DNA of 64,000 nt from Desulfosporosinus lacus DSM 15449 (GTDB lineage: Bacteria; Bacillota; Desulfitobacteriia; Desulfitobacteriales; Desulfitobacteriaceae). Position 1 is the first letter of the stretch; each line of letters opens with the position of its first letter. The position numbers were made by a program, and so were the translations under genes. The stretch spans positions 61,849-125,848 of the forward strand of contig NZ_FQXJ01000017.1 in assembly GCF_900129935.1 (NCBI RefSeq), given 5' to 3'. The notes under the pieces were generated by a model. It had not been told where the DNA came from and made no database searches. It was given only the letters and a program-made list of their open reading frames with translations. Below are positions 36,099 to 44,223 of this stretch, piece by piece.

Positions 36099-36569
36099 AT
36101 GGGAGAGGAATCTCTTGATTATGGGGTAAGGTTCACTAGGGGCAAGTTTTTAAATGTTGTACCAGTGTATCAATCTAAGGCTGATCGTGATTTTAAGTTT
36201 GAACTCTATAATAATCGGGTACGGGCTAAACGACCTGTAGCAACGCTTATTACCAGCGCGGGTACAGTTATCCGAGAAGGTATGTTTAAACGATCTTTTA
36301 ATGCTACTTTGGAAATCAGACCAGATGTGCCATTTAGCCAAGAGGAATTGAGCGATTTACCAACGGACATCGCCTTGCTAATGTTTCGGGAGTTAGGAGG
36401 TAACCCCTCAGAGGAAGAATTTATTATAAAAATAACTTGCCCGATTCGAAATAATTCAGAAGAGGAGAATGATAATGTAATCTCAGAATTGTGGATGAGT
36501 GGAGTAATGAATCTAAATTGCTATAATATTTTCTCCAGCAACGCTTTAGCGATGTCTTCAGGGTATTAG
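36099..36569 (+). CDS. Hypothetical protein translationally coupled to usp2
   Basis: 156 residues, not recognised. Predicted soluble mixed alpha/beta (FLNVVPVYQSKADRDF, ATLITSAGTVIREGMF, FIIKITCPIRNNSEEEND). GAAGGAGGG precedes ATG 36099, and the usp2 ATG lies 2 nt past its stop, so the two are probably made together. Preceded by repeat element D. Confidence 0.6.
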   Translation: MGEESLDYGVRFTRGKFLNVVPVYQSKADRDFKFELYNNRVRAKRPVATLITSAGTVIREGMFKRSFNATLEIRPDVPFSQEELSDLPTDIALLMFRELGGNPSEEEFIIKITCPIRNNSEEENDNVISELWMSGVMNLNCYNIFSSNALAMSSGY

Positions 36570-36571
36570 AG

Positions 36572-37093
36572 ATGGCTGAATCCAGGTTTAATGTACTGCT
36601 ATATTTGGATGATTCTGAGCCTGCTTATTACGCAGTTATATACTCAGCTATGCTAATGATGAATATGCCCAACATGCATTTAACTGTTGTGAAGCTAAAA
36701 GAAAGCAGCAATGGCTTAAGGGAAAGTGAAGATAACTGGCTTAATTCGGGGTCAATCAATCTAAACTCGGACGAGATGCAAGACGTTACGGATATATTTA
36801 AAATTAGGTCAGTGGACGTTCGTCATCAGGTTATCTATTGTAATCCGAATATTCCTGATACGGTAGACGCCCTTATTGAGTTTTCAAGAAAGAAGTCAAT
36901 CCAGCTAATAGTTATGGGTACTGGAGAATGTAGAACTATAAAGAATTTAATTTTCGGTAGCCTAGCGCATAACTTACAATTAAGGTCTTCTATACCGGTC
37001 TTGTTGGTTAAGAATTTTCCAGAGGATTATCTTGATAATTACAGATCAAAACCAACCCTAAGATTGTTCAAAAATGACTACTATGAAAGATAG
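36572..37093 (+). CDS. Universal stress protein, extended type (usp2)
   Basis: 173 residues, a relative of usp1: RFNVLLYLDDSEPAYYAVIY, MPNMHLTVVKLKES, VIYCNPNIPDTVDAL, then MGTGECRTIKNLIFGSLAHN and VLLVKNFPEDYLDNY. The nucleotide loop is changed: GTRGL has become GTGEC, so the G-x2-G part is lost and ATP binding is doubtful. Start ATG 36572 has almost no SD of its own and depends on the upstream gene. Confidence 0.75.
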   Translation: MAESRFNVLLYLDDSEPAYYAVIYSAMLMMNMPNMHLTVVKLKESSNGLRESEDNWLNSGSINLNSDEMQDVTDIFKIRSVDVRHQVIYCNPNIPDTVDALIEFSRKKSIQLIVMGTGECRTIKNLIFGSLAHNLQLRSSIPVLLVKNFPEDYLDNYRSKPTLRLFKNDYYER

Positions 37094-37124
37094 CCTGAAT
37101 TAATATGAATATCTGATATTTCTT

Positions 37125-37151
37125 GAAGTGTAACACTGTTACACTTCTTTA
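37125..37151 (+). terminator. Palindromic terminator after usp2
   Basis: Exact 11-nt arms GAAGTGTAACA and TGTTACACTTC (37125-37147) around one base, followed by TTTAT. As DNA it could also bind a regulator (TGTAACACTGTTACA). Confidence 0.65.
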
Positions 37152-37588
37152 TATGTTTTAGAAGGAAAACTAAGTTTCGGATTTTAGGGAACCAAAGTAC
37201 CCTCGTTCAGTTTTTAAAATAAAATTTCGAATTGTACAAGTTTTGCATTGAGAATTTAAATTACCATGAATTATTTTTTGTATTTAATAAACTGAAGTAT
37301 GAAGTACTCTTCTCCAAAGAGTACTTGCTTATTGATCCTTCCATCAGAAAGAAAAACAATAATCCAGTGTACGTTGTCTTGCTGATTTATCCAAGACTTT
37401 GAGACATCAAGCACTTAAAACTGATAAAATTTTGATATACAAGAATCATTAACTCTGAAAGAAATTAGTTTTGAGTCCGAATGATCAAAATATCTCAAAA
37501 CAAGTAACTGGGCTTGTATATATAACAAAAAATATTGGATATGGGCATCGATAAACGAATCATGTAAATTGACTATAGGAATCCCTGA
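37152..37588 (+). other. Gene-free AT-rich stretch
   Basis: About 440 nt with no gene that I can support, leading into repeat element E. Confidence 0.35.
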
Positions 37589-37894
37589 TTATCAGAATAC
37601 GGATACGCTATAGACACATTTCTAATGCAGTGCTACTCTTTACTTGTGAATCTAATTCCAAAGAAAGGAGAGGAAAGTAAACAACTATTTGGTTTCATGG
37701 TGGTCAATATAATTGAGGAGGATCGAATAACATTTGCTATCTTAGTAGCGGATTATCTAAAAGTCACTCCTAGAATTGTTCTAAATATCACAAATTTAAA
37801 TGAGAGACTATTCGATAGTTAGTCTTCGAAGTAAATCGGTACCTCTTCAAGAAAAAAAGCAGCCTATATAAAAGGCCGCAAAAGAATTTAATCA
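37589..37894 (+). repeat. Dispersed intergenic element, copy E (upstream of the TauE/SafE gene)
   Basis: 5' box TTATCAGAATACGG then ATACGCTATAGACACA; TGCTACTCTTTACTTGTGAA; 3' hairpin GCAGCCT-N7-AGGCCGC (37859-37879) followed by AAAAGAATTTAATCA. The longest copy; its middle contains an open frame (to 37822) that the others lack. Confidence 0.65.
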
Positions 37895-37992
37895 CTAGTA
37901 ATTATATCACAAATCTTTTAAAAAGTGAGGTTGTCAAAGAACAAAAATATACGCTCCAAATTGTAAAGTGGAGATCATTGGAGGAGGGAAAG

Positions 37993-39300
37993 ATGACTAT
38001 GAAAGATTTGTACAACTCTTTAATGTACGCAGCTAGGGGTCATGCCCAGTGGGAGATTGAGACTTCATTTAACATTATAAAAAATCGGAAGAAGCTATTG
38101 ATATTGTTCGTAATGGCTCTGCCCTTACTCATTCCGGCGATGGCTCATGCGGCAGCAACACTGCCCGCCTTTATCGGAGGGAAAGCAGCTTTCGGTCCGT
38201 CCTATTTTTCACCCGCTACGTTTTATGGCTCCATAGCCGTGGGCGTTATTGCAGGACTTATTACCGGGTGTATAGGAGCAGGCGGTGGCTTTGTCATTAC
38301 TCCGGCACTGATGAGTTTGGGAGTAAAGGGTATATTGGCTGTAGGGACTGATATGTTTCACATTTTTGCGAAAGCTATCATGGGAACAACCCTGCATAAG
38401 AAAATGGGTAACGTCCACGCTGGTCTAGCCATCGCCTTTCTGATTGGTTCTGGTTTAGGGGTCACAGGCGGAGGTAAGATAAATCGTGCATTATATAATT
38501 TCAACCCTATAATGAGCGACTTTGTAATAAGTTCTATCTACGTGGTTCTATTGGGATTCCTAGGCATCTTTGCGATGAGCGAATATCTGAGTATGAGAAA
38601 AAATGCACCTAAAGACGGCGGAGATGCACATGGCGGCCCGGAAAAAATAACGGCCCTTGGAGCAAAGCTCCAAGCTATTAACCTAGCTCCCATGATTAAG
38701 TTTGATGACCACGTAGTCCCAGGCGGGAGAAGGATTTCTGGTTTCTTTGTAGCAGCATGCGGAGCTGTTACTGGCTTTTTAGCTTCAATACTGGGTGTTG
38801 GCGGCGGTTTTGTAACGTTTCCTATGTTTGTATACGGACTGGGGATCTCCACCGCAACCACAGTTGGGACAGATATATTTCAAATAATTTTCACAGCTGG
38901 TTATGGCTCTATTGCACAGTACGCCATCTATGGATATGTATTCTATACCTTAGCAATGGGGATGTTGTTAGGTTCGTTATTCGGCATCCAAATTGGGGCA
39001 ATTACTACTAAAGTAGTCCCTGGCACACAGATCAAGGCCTTCTATGCATTAGCTATATTGGCGGGCTTTGTCAACAGACTTTTCGCACTGCCGGAAAAAT
39101 TAACTCAGATGGGGTATATCACCCTGTCCGCTGCCTCTGGTGCTTTGATTACCAAGATTGGAGTGTGGTTATTCTTCGGCCTAGTTTCGATCTTTGCTTT
39201 CTGGATTATTAGCACATTTATCAGAAATATTCCTAAGCTCCGGGCTGAGGCTGCTGAAGAGTATGATACTAACGTCACCAAGGGAGGTGTTTCTCAATGA
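37993..39300 (+). CDS. TauE/SafE family sulfite/organosulfonate exporter
   Basis: 435-residue membrane protein; a hydrophobic segment near residue 35-55, then two homologous halves with the family motif: LITGCIGAGGGFVITPAL and FLASILGVGGGFVTFPMF, each followed by GTDMFHIF or GTDIFQII. The two halves are joined by a soluble loop with a Gly/Asp/His-rich start (APKDGGDAHGGPEK). Likely exports sulfite or a related anion, which would make sense beside dissimilatory sulfate reduction. ATG 37993 or 37999 are both possible after GGAGGAGGG. It overlaps the next gene by ATGA. Confidence 0.87.
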   Translation: MTMKDLYNSLMYAARGHAQWEIETSFNIIKNRKKLLILFVMALPLLIPAMAHAAATLPAFIGGKAAFGPSYFSPATFYGSIAVGVIAGLITGCIGAGGGFVITPALMSLGVKGILAVGTDMFHIFAKAIMGTTLHKKMGNVHAGLAIAFLIGSGLGVTGGGKINRALYNFNPIMSDFVISSIYVVLLGFLGIFAMSEYLSMRKNAPKDGGDAHGGPEKITALGAKLQAINLAPMIKFDDHVVPGGRRISGFFVAACGAVTGFLASILGVGGGFVTFPMFVYGLGISTATTVGTDIFQIIFTAGYGSIAQYAIYGYVFYTLAMGMLLGSLFGIQIGAITTKVVPGTQIKAFYALAILAGFVNRLFALPEKLTQMGYITLSAASGALITKIGVWLFFGLVSIFAFWIISTFIRNIPKLRAEAAEEYDTNVTKGGVSQ

Positions 39301-40010
39301 GTGTTGTTCGAAACAAAAAAACTTTTGTGATCGGTGTTTCAATGCTTCTAACTTTTGTACTATGCTATGTGGGAATGATGTCTCCAAACTTTGGTAACGG
39401 CAGGAATGGCCTGCAATACGCGGATGATATGTTTAACTCTTTGTCTAAGGGCTCAGCCTATTTTATCGATGAGTCTCAAAAAGTTGCTGATGGTCAAATC
39501 GGAAAAAACATTAACCTGGCAATTAAAGCTTCATCGCCTGAAGAGGCTGTAAAATGGGGTGAGTTGTACACTGTTGCAGGCGCCGATGTGACAATTAATG
39601 AATCTTCGCTGACCATCAATGGGGATTATGGTAAAATTCTAGGCGCCGTCGTGACTGACAGCGATTTCATGTATCACAATGATAGTCAACCATTGGAAAA
39701 AAAATATGGGTACGACGGTCGCGAAGCGACCTACAATTGGAACAGCTCTCTTAAGAAAATTGACGCAGCCCTAAAAGCCAAATCACAATTTCAGGAAGAA
39801 TTTGACTTGGTTAAAGTACAACAAAAGGCCCTTGAGCCTGCCTACAACTATTACGGAGTAGAAATTAAGAAGGTTAGTGAGAATAAATTCAGTCTCGCCT
39901 TTTTGCTCAGCTTCTACCTTATATATACCGTGTGGTATGGCTTTGGCCTCTATTATCTCTTTGATGGTCTTGGTATTGTCGTAGCCAAACCGAAGAAGAA
40001 AACTGCATAA
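39297..40010 (+). CDS. Hypothetical membrane protein coupled to TauE/SafE
   Basis: 237 residues with one TM segment at 10-28 (FVIGVSMLLTFVLCYVGMM), an external region of about 170 residues, and a second TM near 203-225 (FLLSFYLIYTVWYGFGLYYL). Not recognised as a named family. The ATGA overlap with the exporter gene means coupled translation and suggests an accessory subunit. It ends before a hairpin at 40100. Confidence 0.65.
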   Translation: MSVVRNKKTFVIGVSMLLTFVLCYVGMMSPNFGNGRNGLQYADDMFNSLSKGSAYFIDESQKVADGQIGKNINLAIKASSPEEAVKWGELYTVAGADVTINESSLTINGDYGKILGAVVTDSDFMYHNDSQPLEKKYGYDGREATYNWNSSLKKIDAALKAKSQFQEEFDLVKVQQKALEPAYNYYGVEIKKVSENKFSLAFLLSFYLIYTVWYGFGLYYLFDGLGIVVAKPKKKTA

Positions 40011-40099
40011 AATCATGCATTACCAGAGGATGAATTGTCGTTCTAAGGTGATTGCGGACCAGATGTCTTAAGCCCAGTTTAGTCAATACAATGAGACTT

Positions 40100-40156
40100 A
40101 ACCTTTTGCTGCGATTAGTGGCACAATTAGAGACTTGTTAGTTGCAGCAAAAGGTT
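40100..40156 (+). terminator. Stem-loop after the TauE operon
   Basis: AACCTTTTGCTGC (40100-40112) pairs exactly with 40144-40156; loop 31 nt; followed by TTAC. Confidence 0.6.
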
Positions 40157-40233
40157 TTACTTTTCTAGCATAAAAGGCATTTCATATCCCGTTGTTTTTG
40201 ATAGCCTTACTCTGTTGATGAGGGGATTGAGAA

Positions 40234-40836
40234 ATGATGAAGAGAGATTCGGGGGAAAGAAGTTATCCCATTTGGGTATTAATTAATCCCAAACACCCTA
40301 TAAGCCACGACAATTGGACACCTGTATTAGATGAAATTCAGGACAAAGTATATAGAGAAATGAATACAAGAATTGAAACTGCGAATATTTATTTTAGAAA
40401 TGCTGTTTGCGATAGTAGAATAGTTCCTAATACCCTAAATTGGTGGGGACCTGAAGTAGATAAAGAAATTGAGTTATTCCGGGATATTTCCTTTGATTAT
40501 AAACCGAAAATCCTAATATCTTTAGGTGCTTTTGCCTATGAATTTTTAAGGCGTGTCTATGAGATCAAGCCTGAAAAGGGACCAAAGGCATGGAGTACCG
40601 CTAACTTAGGAGAGGAATTTGAAAGAGCCATCGAGAACTTTGACATTAAGAAAACCAATATAATTCCCTTACTTCACCGAGTTGGAGCAAGTGCTAACTT
40701 TATTGACACTTACAATTATTTCTGCAGGAAAGACGGCGAGAATTACTATCATTATGTTGGTACAAAATTGGCTGAAAAGATTATTGAGAACAAGGACCGA
40801 CTTAATATTTGGATTAATAACGTCAGTTTCAATTAA
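40234..40836 (+). CDS. Conserved hypothetical protein, paralog family, copy P5
   Basis: 200 residues, with a shorter N terminus than P1-P3. The core is complete: YPIWVLINPKHP, NWTPVLDEIQDKVYREM, IYFRNAVCD, IVPNTLNWWG, PKILISLGAFAYEFLRRVYE, EKGPKAW, NFDIKKTNIIPLLHRV and KLAEKIIENKDRLNIWI. ATG 40234 is 10 nt after GAGGGG. The extended usp3 follows 50 nt downstream with no terminator between, so they are probably co-transcribed: the clearest direct link between the two paralog families. Confidence 0.7.
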   Translation: MMKRDSGERSYPIWVLINPKHPISHDNWTPVLDEIQDKVYREMNTRIETANIYFRNAVCDSRIVPNTLNWWGPEVDKEIELFRDISFDYKPKILISLGAFAYEFLRRVYEIKPEKGPKAWSTANLGEEFERAIENFDIKKTNIIPLLHRVGASANFIDTYNYFCRKDGENYYHYVGTKLAEKIIENKDRLNIWINNVSFN

Positions 40837-40886
40837 TGCCACCTGCATTATGCCATATTGCCATCTTTAGGGAGGAGGTGACTGAT

Positions 40887-41459
40887 TTGAATCATCCAAA
40901 GTTTAATGTGCTCCTCTATTTTGATGACTCACAGCAAGCTTTTTACGCGGTAGTTCATACGGCAACGCTTTTGAGAAATATGCCCAATATGCATTTGACC
41001 GTTGTCCAGGCACGAGAAGGGTGTGAAGATTCAAAGATTACGGAATATAGTTGGATCGATACAAAGGATCTAGTAACATGGGCCCTGGCAAGAGGTAATG
41101 TTAAGGGGACTGAATATCAATGGCCAATAAGCTCAACCTCTGATTGGATAAATCGTGTTTTTGGAAGATCCAGTTCTTCGATTCAAAACAAATATAATGA
41201 GATTCTTTCCAAAACTAACGAAGTGTTTACGGAAAGAGCAGAGGATGTCAGTCATGTTGTGATATATTGCAATCCGGGTATTTCAGATACCTTAGAGGCA
41301 CTTTATGATTATGCAGCAAAAAATTCTTATAATTTGATTATTATGGGTACACGGGGACTTAACACTTTGAAAGTTTTGCTTTTCGGGTGTTTAGTTAATA
41401 GTTCTCCTATACCAATGATGTTAGTTAAGAAGCTTCCCCAGAGCTTTATGAAGTACTAG
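40887..41459 (+). CDS. Universal stress protein, extended type (usp3)
   Basis: 190 residues. KFNVLLYFDDSQQAFYAVVH, MPNMHLTVVQAREG, VIYCNPGISDTLEALYDYA, MGTRGLNTLKVLLFGCLVN and the family tail KKLPQSFMKY. It carries an insertion of about 25 residues after EYSWIDT (KDLVTWALARGNVKGTEYQW) that looks like a local tandem duplication of the EYxW segment. TTG 40887 sits 8 nt after GGAGGAGG; an in-frame GTG at 40878 overlaps the SD. Confidence 0.75.
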   Translation: MNHPKFNVLLYFDDSQQAFYAVVHTATLLRNMPNMHLTVVQAREGCEDSKITEYSWIDTKDLVTWALARGNVKGTEYQWPISSTSDWINRVFGRSSSSIQNKYNEILSKTNEVFTERAEDVSHVVIYCNPGISDTLEALYDYAAKNSYNLIIMGTRGLNTLKVLLFGCLVNSSPIPMMLVKKLPQSFMKY

Positions 41460-41495
41460 CAGTTGTCTTCAATCACCCAGCGTAAAGCAGAATTT

Positions 41496-41538
41496 AAAAA
41501 ACACATGTCCTATGGAAATCCAAAGGCTTGTGTTTTTT
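41496..41538 (+). terminator. Terminator after usp3
   Basis: A-rich arm with ACACATG pairs imperfectly with CTTGTGT, followed by TTTTTT. Confidence 0.6.
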
Positions 41539-41603
41539 AGTTCTATTCTTGATTTATGACAAGCATTTATCATTAATTTGCTATTATATCATATACTAAA
41601 TTA

Positions 41604-41612
41604 TGATATAAT
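41604..41612 (+). promoter_or_regulatory. Extended -10 promoter for usp4
   Basis: TGATATAAT is an exact TGnTATAAT extended -10, 32 nt upstream of the usp4 ATG. No good -35 is visible at 17 nt, which is common with extended -10 elements. Confidence 0.5.
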
Positions 41613-41644
41613 TAAGATTAAATCGTTTTAAAGGTGGAATTGTC

Positions 41645-42193
41645 ATGATTGACTCGAAATCTCTTAAGGTACTTCTTTACGCGGATGGTTCACCGCATTC
41701 TTTTTCGGCAACTGTATACGCTGCCAGTTTGTTTTCTAGTTTATCCAATATGCAATTAACAATATTGCATATACATGAAAGTGCTCAAGGGTCTATTGAA
41801 GGAGATTATAATTTGTTGGAAACTTGGTCTTCTAACCCTAACACAGATTGGGTAGAACACTTAATAGATGAAGATTCGGATCAGGGAAGGGAGTACTCTG
41901 AAATTCTTGCAAAAACCAATAATATTTTTTCTAAACAAGGACAAAATGTCAATCGTCAGGTGATTTATTCAAATTACAATATACCGGACATCACTGAGGC
42001 AATTCTTAGCTACGCAACAAAAAAGAACTTTGAGTTAATAATAATGGGAACGCGAGGACTTAATAGTTTAAAAGGTCTGATTTATGGAAGTTTGGCTCAC
42101 AGTGTGCTTAACAAGTCGGATATACCGGTCTTATTGATTAAGAAGCTCCCTCAAGAATTTATTGATAATTATTGCTCTGTCGACGATGAGTAA
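41645..42193 (+). CDS. Universal stress protein, extended type (usp4)
   Basis: 182 residues, close to usp1: LKVLLYADGSPHSFSATVYA, MQLTILHIHESAQGS, VIYSNYNIPDITEAI, and MGTRGLNSLKGLIYGSLAHS, which has Ser at the final position and so keeps the canonical ATP-binding loop. Tail KKLPQEFIDNYCS as in usp1. ATG 41645 follows AAAGGTGG. It stands alone between a terminator and its own. Confidence 0.78.
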   Translation: MIDSKSLKVLLYADGSPHSFSATVYAASLFSSLSNMQLTILHIHESAQGSIEGDYNLLETWSSNPNTDWVEHLIDEDSDQGREYSEILAKTNNIFSKQGQNVNRQVIYSNYNIPDITEAILSYATKKNFELIIMGTRGLNSLKGLIYGSLAHSVLNKSDIPVLLIKKLPQEFIDNYCSVDDE

Positions 42194-42262
42194 CGAATGT
42201 TGCTAATCTTAAATAATATATATTCTAATAGTAGTATTAGATGACTTTTATATTATGTGTCA

Positions 42263-42305
42263 ATAAGCCCAGGAGAGATATTGCATCTCTTCGGGGCTTA
42301 TTTGA
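42263..42305 (+). terminator. Terminator after usp4
   Basis: TAAGCCC-AG-GAGAGAT pairs with ATCTCT-TC-GGGGCTTA with an internal mismatch, followed by TTTG. Confidence 0.7.
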
Positions 42306-42582
42306 TTACGTCAAGATATTTTCTGGAATTTCAAGAGCCCATTCCTAATACCAAGCCCGTTAATATTATATGATATAAATACACAAACAATAAATTTGTG
42401 AAGGAAATATGAAGATGTAAATTCAGGCACTGAGATGTCTTTGCTTCGAAGTTTGCTTGTGCTTGGCTTAATATGGTAAAATGCATTTGTTAGAAGGGTT
42501 TATTTTATCTTTAATTTTTATAGACGGATATTTATTGTGCAAGTTGAAGCACTACTGGTATGAATAGAAAGGTGGAAGAGCA
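42306..42582 (+). other. Region upstream of the TerD fusion gene
   Basis: About 280 nt, AT-rich, no gene seen. GAAAGGTGG precedes the TerD ATG. No clear promoter pair could be chosen. Confidence 0.35.
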
Positions 42583-44061
42583 ATGGCAGTAAGACTTAGC
42601 AAAGGGCAAAAAGTAGACCTTACAAAAAGCAATCCTAACTTAAAGGAAATAATTGTCGGGTTAGGTTGGGCTTCAAATTCGTCAGCAAGCAGTTATAATT
42701 TTGATTTAGATGCATCGGCTTTTTTAATTGGATCTAATGGTAAGGTAAAGGATGAAAGTGACTTTGTCTTCTATAATAATCCATCTGGCGGTCAAGGTTC
42801 CGTAAATCACAGCGGAGATCATAAGAAGGGTTCCGGGGAGGGGGATGACGAGCAGATTCGCATCAATCTGTCAGGAGTACCTGCGTATATCGAGAGAATT
42901 TCTTTTACTATTACTATTAATGACGCCCAAATGAAACGGCAAAGTTTTGGAGATATCAAGAATGCTTATGTAAGGATTCTAAATGCCAGCACGAACGAAT
43001 TATTGCTCAAATATGAACTTGGCGAGGAATTCTCCGTGGAAACGGCTATTGTTGCCGCTGAAATTTACCGCCATGCCGGGGAGTGGAAATTCAATGCTAT
43101 TGGAAGTGGATTTCAAGGGGGGTTAGCTGCTCTTTGCCATAATTTTGGGTTGGAAGTTGAAGAAGAACAAAAATCCTCTGCAGCTGCTAATCCTTCAGTT
43201 AACTCTGGTTATGGAAATACTGGAAATGCTAACTTTGGAAATCAGGGAACAGGCAGCTCTGCTGTGCCTTACGGCGGTCCCCAAAACAACCAATATAATT
43301 CTCATGGACAAAACAGTCCTCAATCATATAGCCAGAATAACTCTCAGTCCTTTAGCCAGAATAACTCTCAGTCCTTTAGCCAGAATAATTCACAATCCTA
43401 TGGACAAGCTCAGAATGCCGGCCATCAAGGTGGAATGGCCTGTCCGCGTTGCCATTCGAATCAGGTAACTGCGGGTAAGAAAGGGTTTGGTCTTGGCAAG
43501 GCTGCAATTGGCGGTGTTTTGTTAGGTCCAGTAGGGTTGTTGGCTGGGTTTATTGGAAGCAAAAATGTGGAATTTGTCTGTTTAAGCTGCAAGGAACGCT
43601 GGAATTCGGGCAGTAATACAAATACCGCTGAGTGGTTGCAAAAGCAAACTGAAAATGCTAAAAGCATTGTGAACAAATATATGGGGAAAGATCTCACAGA
43701 AGCCTTGGTTGCCGGCAGCGCATTGGTGGCCGTAGCGGACGGGGTTCTCGAACCTTCTGAAAGGGAAAAGCTCATTGATTATTTCCGTACTAGTCAGGAA
43801 ATGCGTGGGATTAATATTACTGAAGTAGATTCTCGTTTTAATTACTATGTACAACGAATTCAGAGTGATCGTATGTTAGGTAAGGCTGAAGCATTGAGAG
43901 CGATCGGGAAATTAGCTAGTAAACCTGAAGCGGCACGTTTGGTGGTTCGGTTGTGTTGTGCAATTGGTTTTGCCGACGGGGAATTTGCCCCGGTAGAAAA
44001 GAAAACTGTGGAAGAGATTTGCTACGAGGTTCACTTAGACCCTAGGGAGTTCATATTTTAG
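42583..44061 (+). CDS. TerD domain - Q/N-rich linker - zinc ribbon - TerB domain fusion protein
   Basis: 492 residues. Residues 1-185 are a TerD domain (KGQKVDLTK, VGLGWASNSSASSYNFDLDA, EQIRINLSGVPAYIERISFT), a calcium-binding fold. Residues about 195-285 are low-complexity and Asn/Gln/Ser-rich, with a tandem SQNNSQSF unit. A C-x2-C ... C-x2-C zinc ribbon follows (CPRCHSN ... CLSCKERW), with a Gly-rich hydrophobic stretch between the pairs. The last 130 residues are TerB-like with its acidic loops VAVADGVLEPSE and GFADGEFAPVE. Ter proteins act in tellurite, phage or envelope stress responses. The fusion joins parts that are usually separate genes. Confidence 0.85.
   Translation: MAVRLSKGQKVDLTKSNPNLKEIIVGLGWASNSSASSYNFDLDASAFLIGSNGKVKDESDFVFYNNPSGGQGSVNHSGDHKKGSGEGDDEQIRINLSGVPAYIERISFTITINDAQMKRQSFGDIKNAYVRILNASTNELLLKYELGEEFSVETAIVAAEIYRHAGEWKFNAIGSGFQGGLAALCHNFGLEVEEEQKSSAAANPSVNSGYGNTGNANFGNQGTGSSAVPYGGPQNNQYNSHGQNSPQSYSQNNSQSFSQNNSQSFSQNNSQSYGQAQNAGHQGGMACPRCHSNQVTAGKKGFGLGKAAIGGVLLGPVGLLAGFIGSKNVEFVCLSCKERWNSGSNTNTAEWLQKQTENAKSIVNKYMGKDLTEALVAGSALVAVADGVLEPSEREKLIDYFRTSQEMRGINITEVDSRFNYYVQRIQSDRMLGKAEALRAIGKLASKPEAARLVVRLCCAIGFADGEFAPVEKKTVEEICYEVHLDPREFIF
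43330..43401 (+). repeat. Three tandem 24-nt repeats in the linker of the TerD fusion
   Basis: Units at 43330, 43354 and 43378 encode SQNNSQSF, SQNNSQSF and SQNNSQSY. The first two are nearly identical in DNA, so the expansion is recent. Confidence 0.85.
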
Positions 44062-44223
44062 GTTTCCTTGCAATTCGGCTTCTAGACAGAAGGTGCAAAA
44101 GTTAGGTGATACCGCGATTTTGGTCTGCAACGGGTTGTAGGTACTAGGCCTGTCATGGGAGTAAATAGGCAACCATTAGCATTGAATAATTAACCTAAAA
44201 TAGACAATTGAGCTTAATAGCAA

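Noticed and set aside
37625..37822. A 65-codon open frame inside repeat element E (…MVVNIIEEDRITFAILVADYL…)
   Set aside because: No SD at a proper distance from a start, and the other element copies do not keep the frame.
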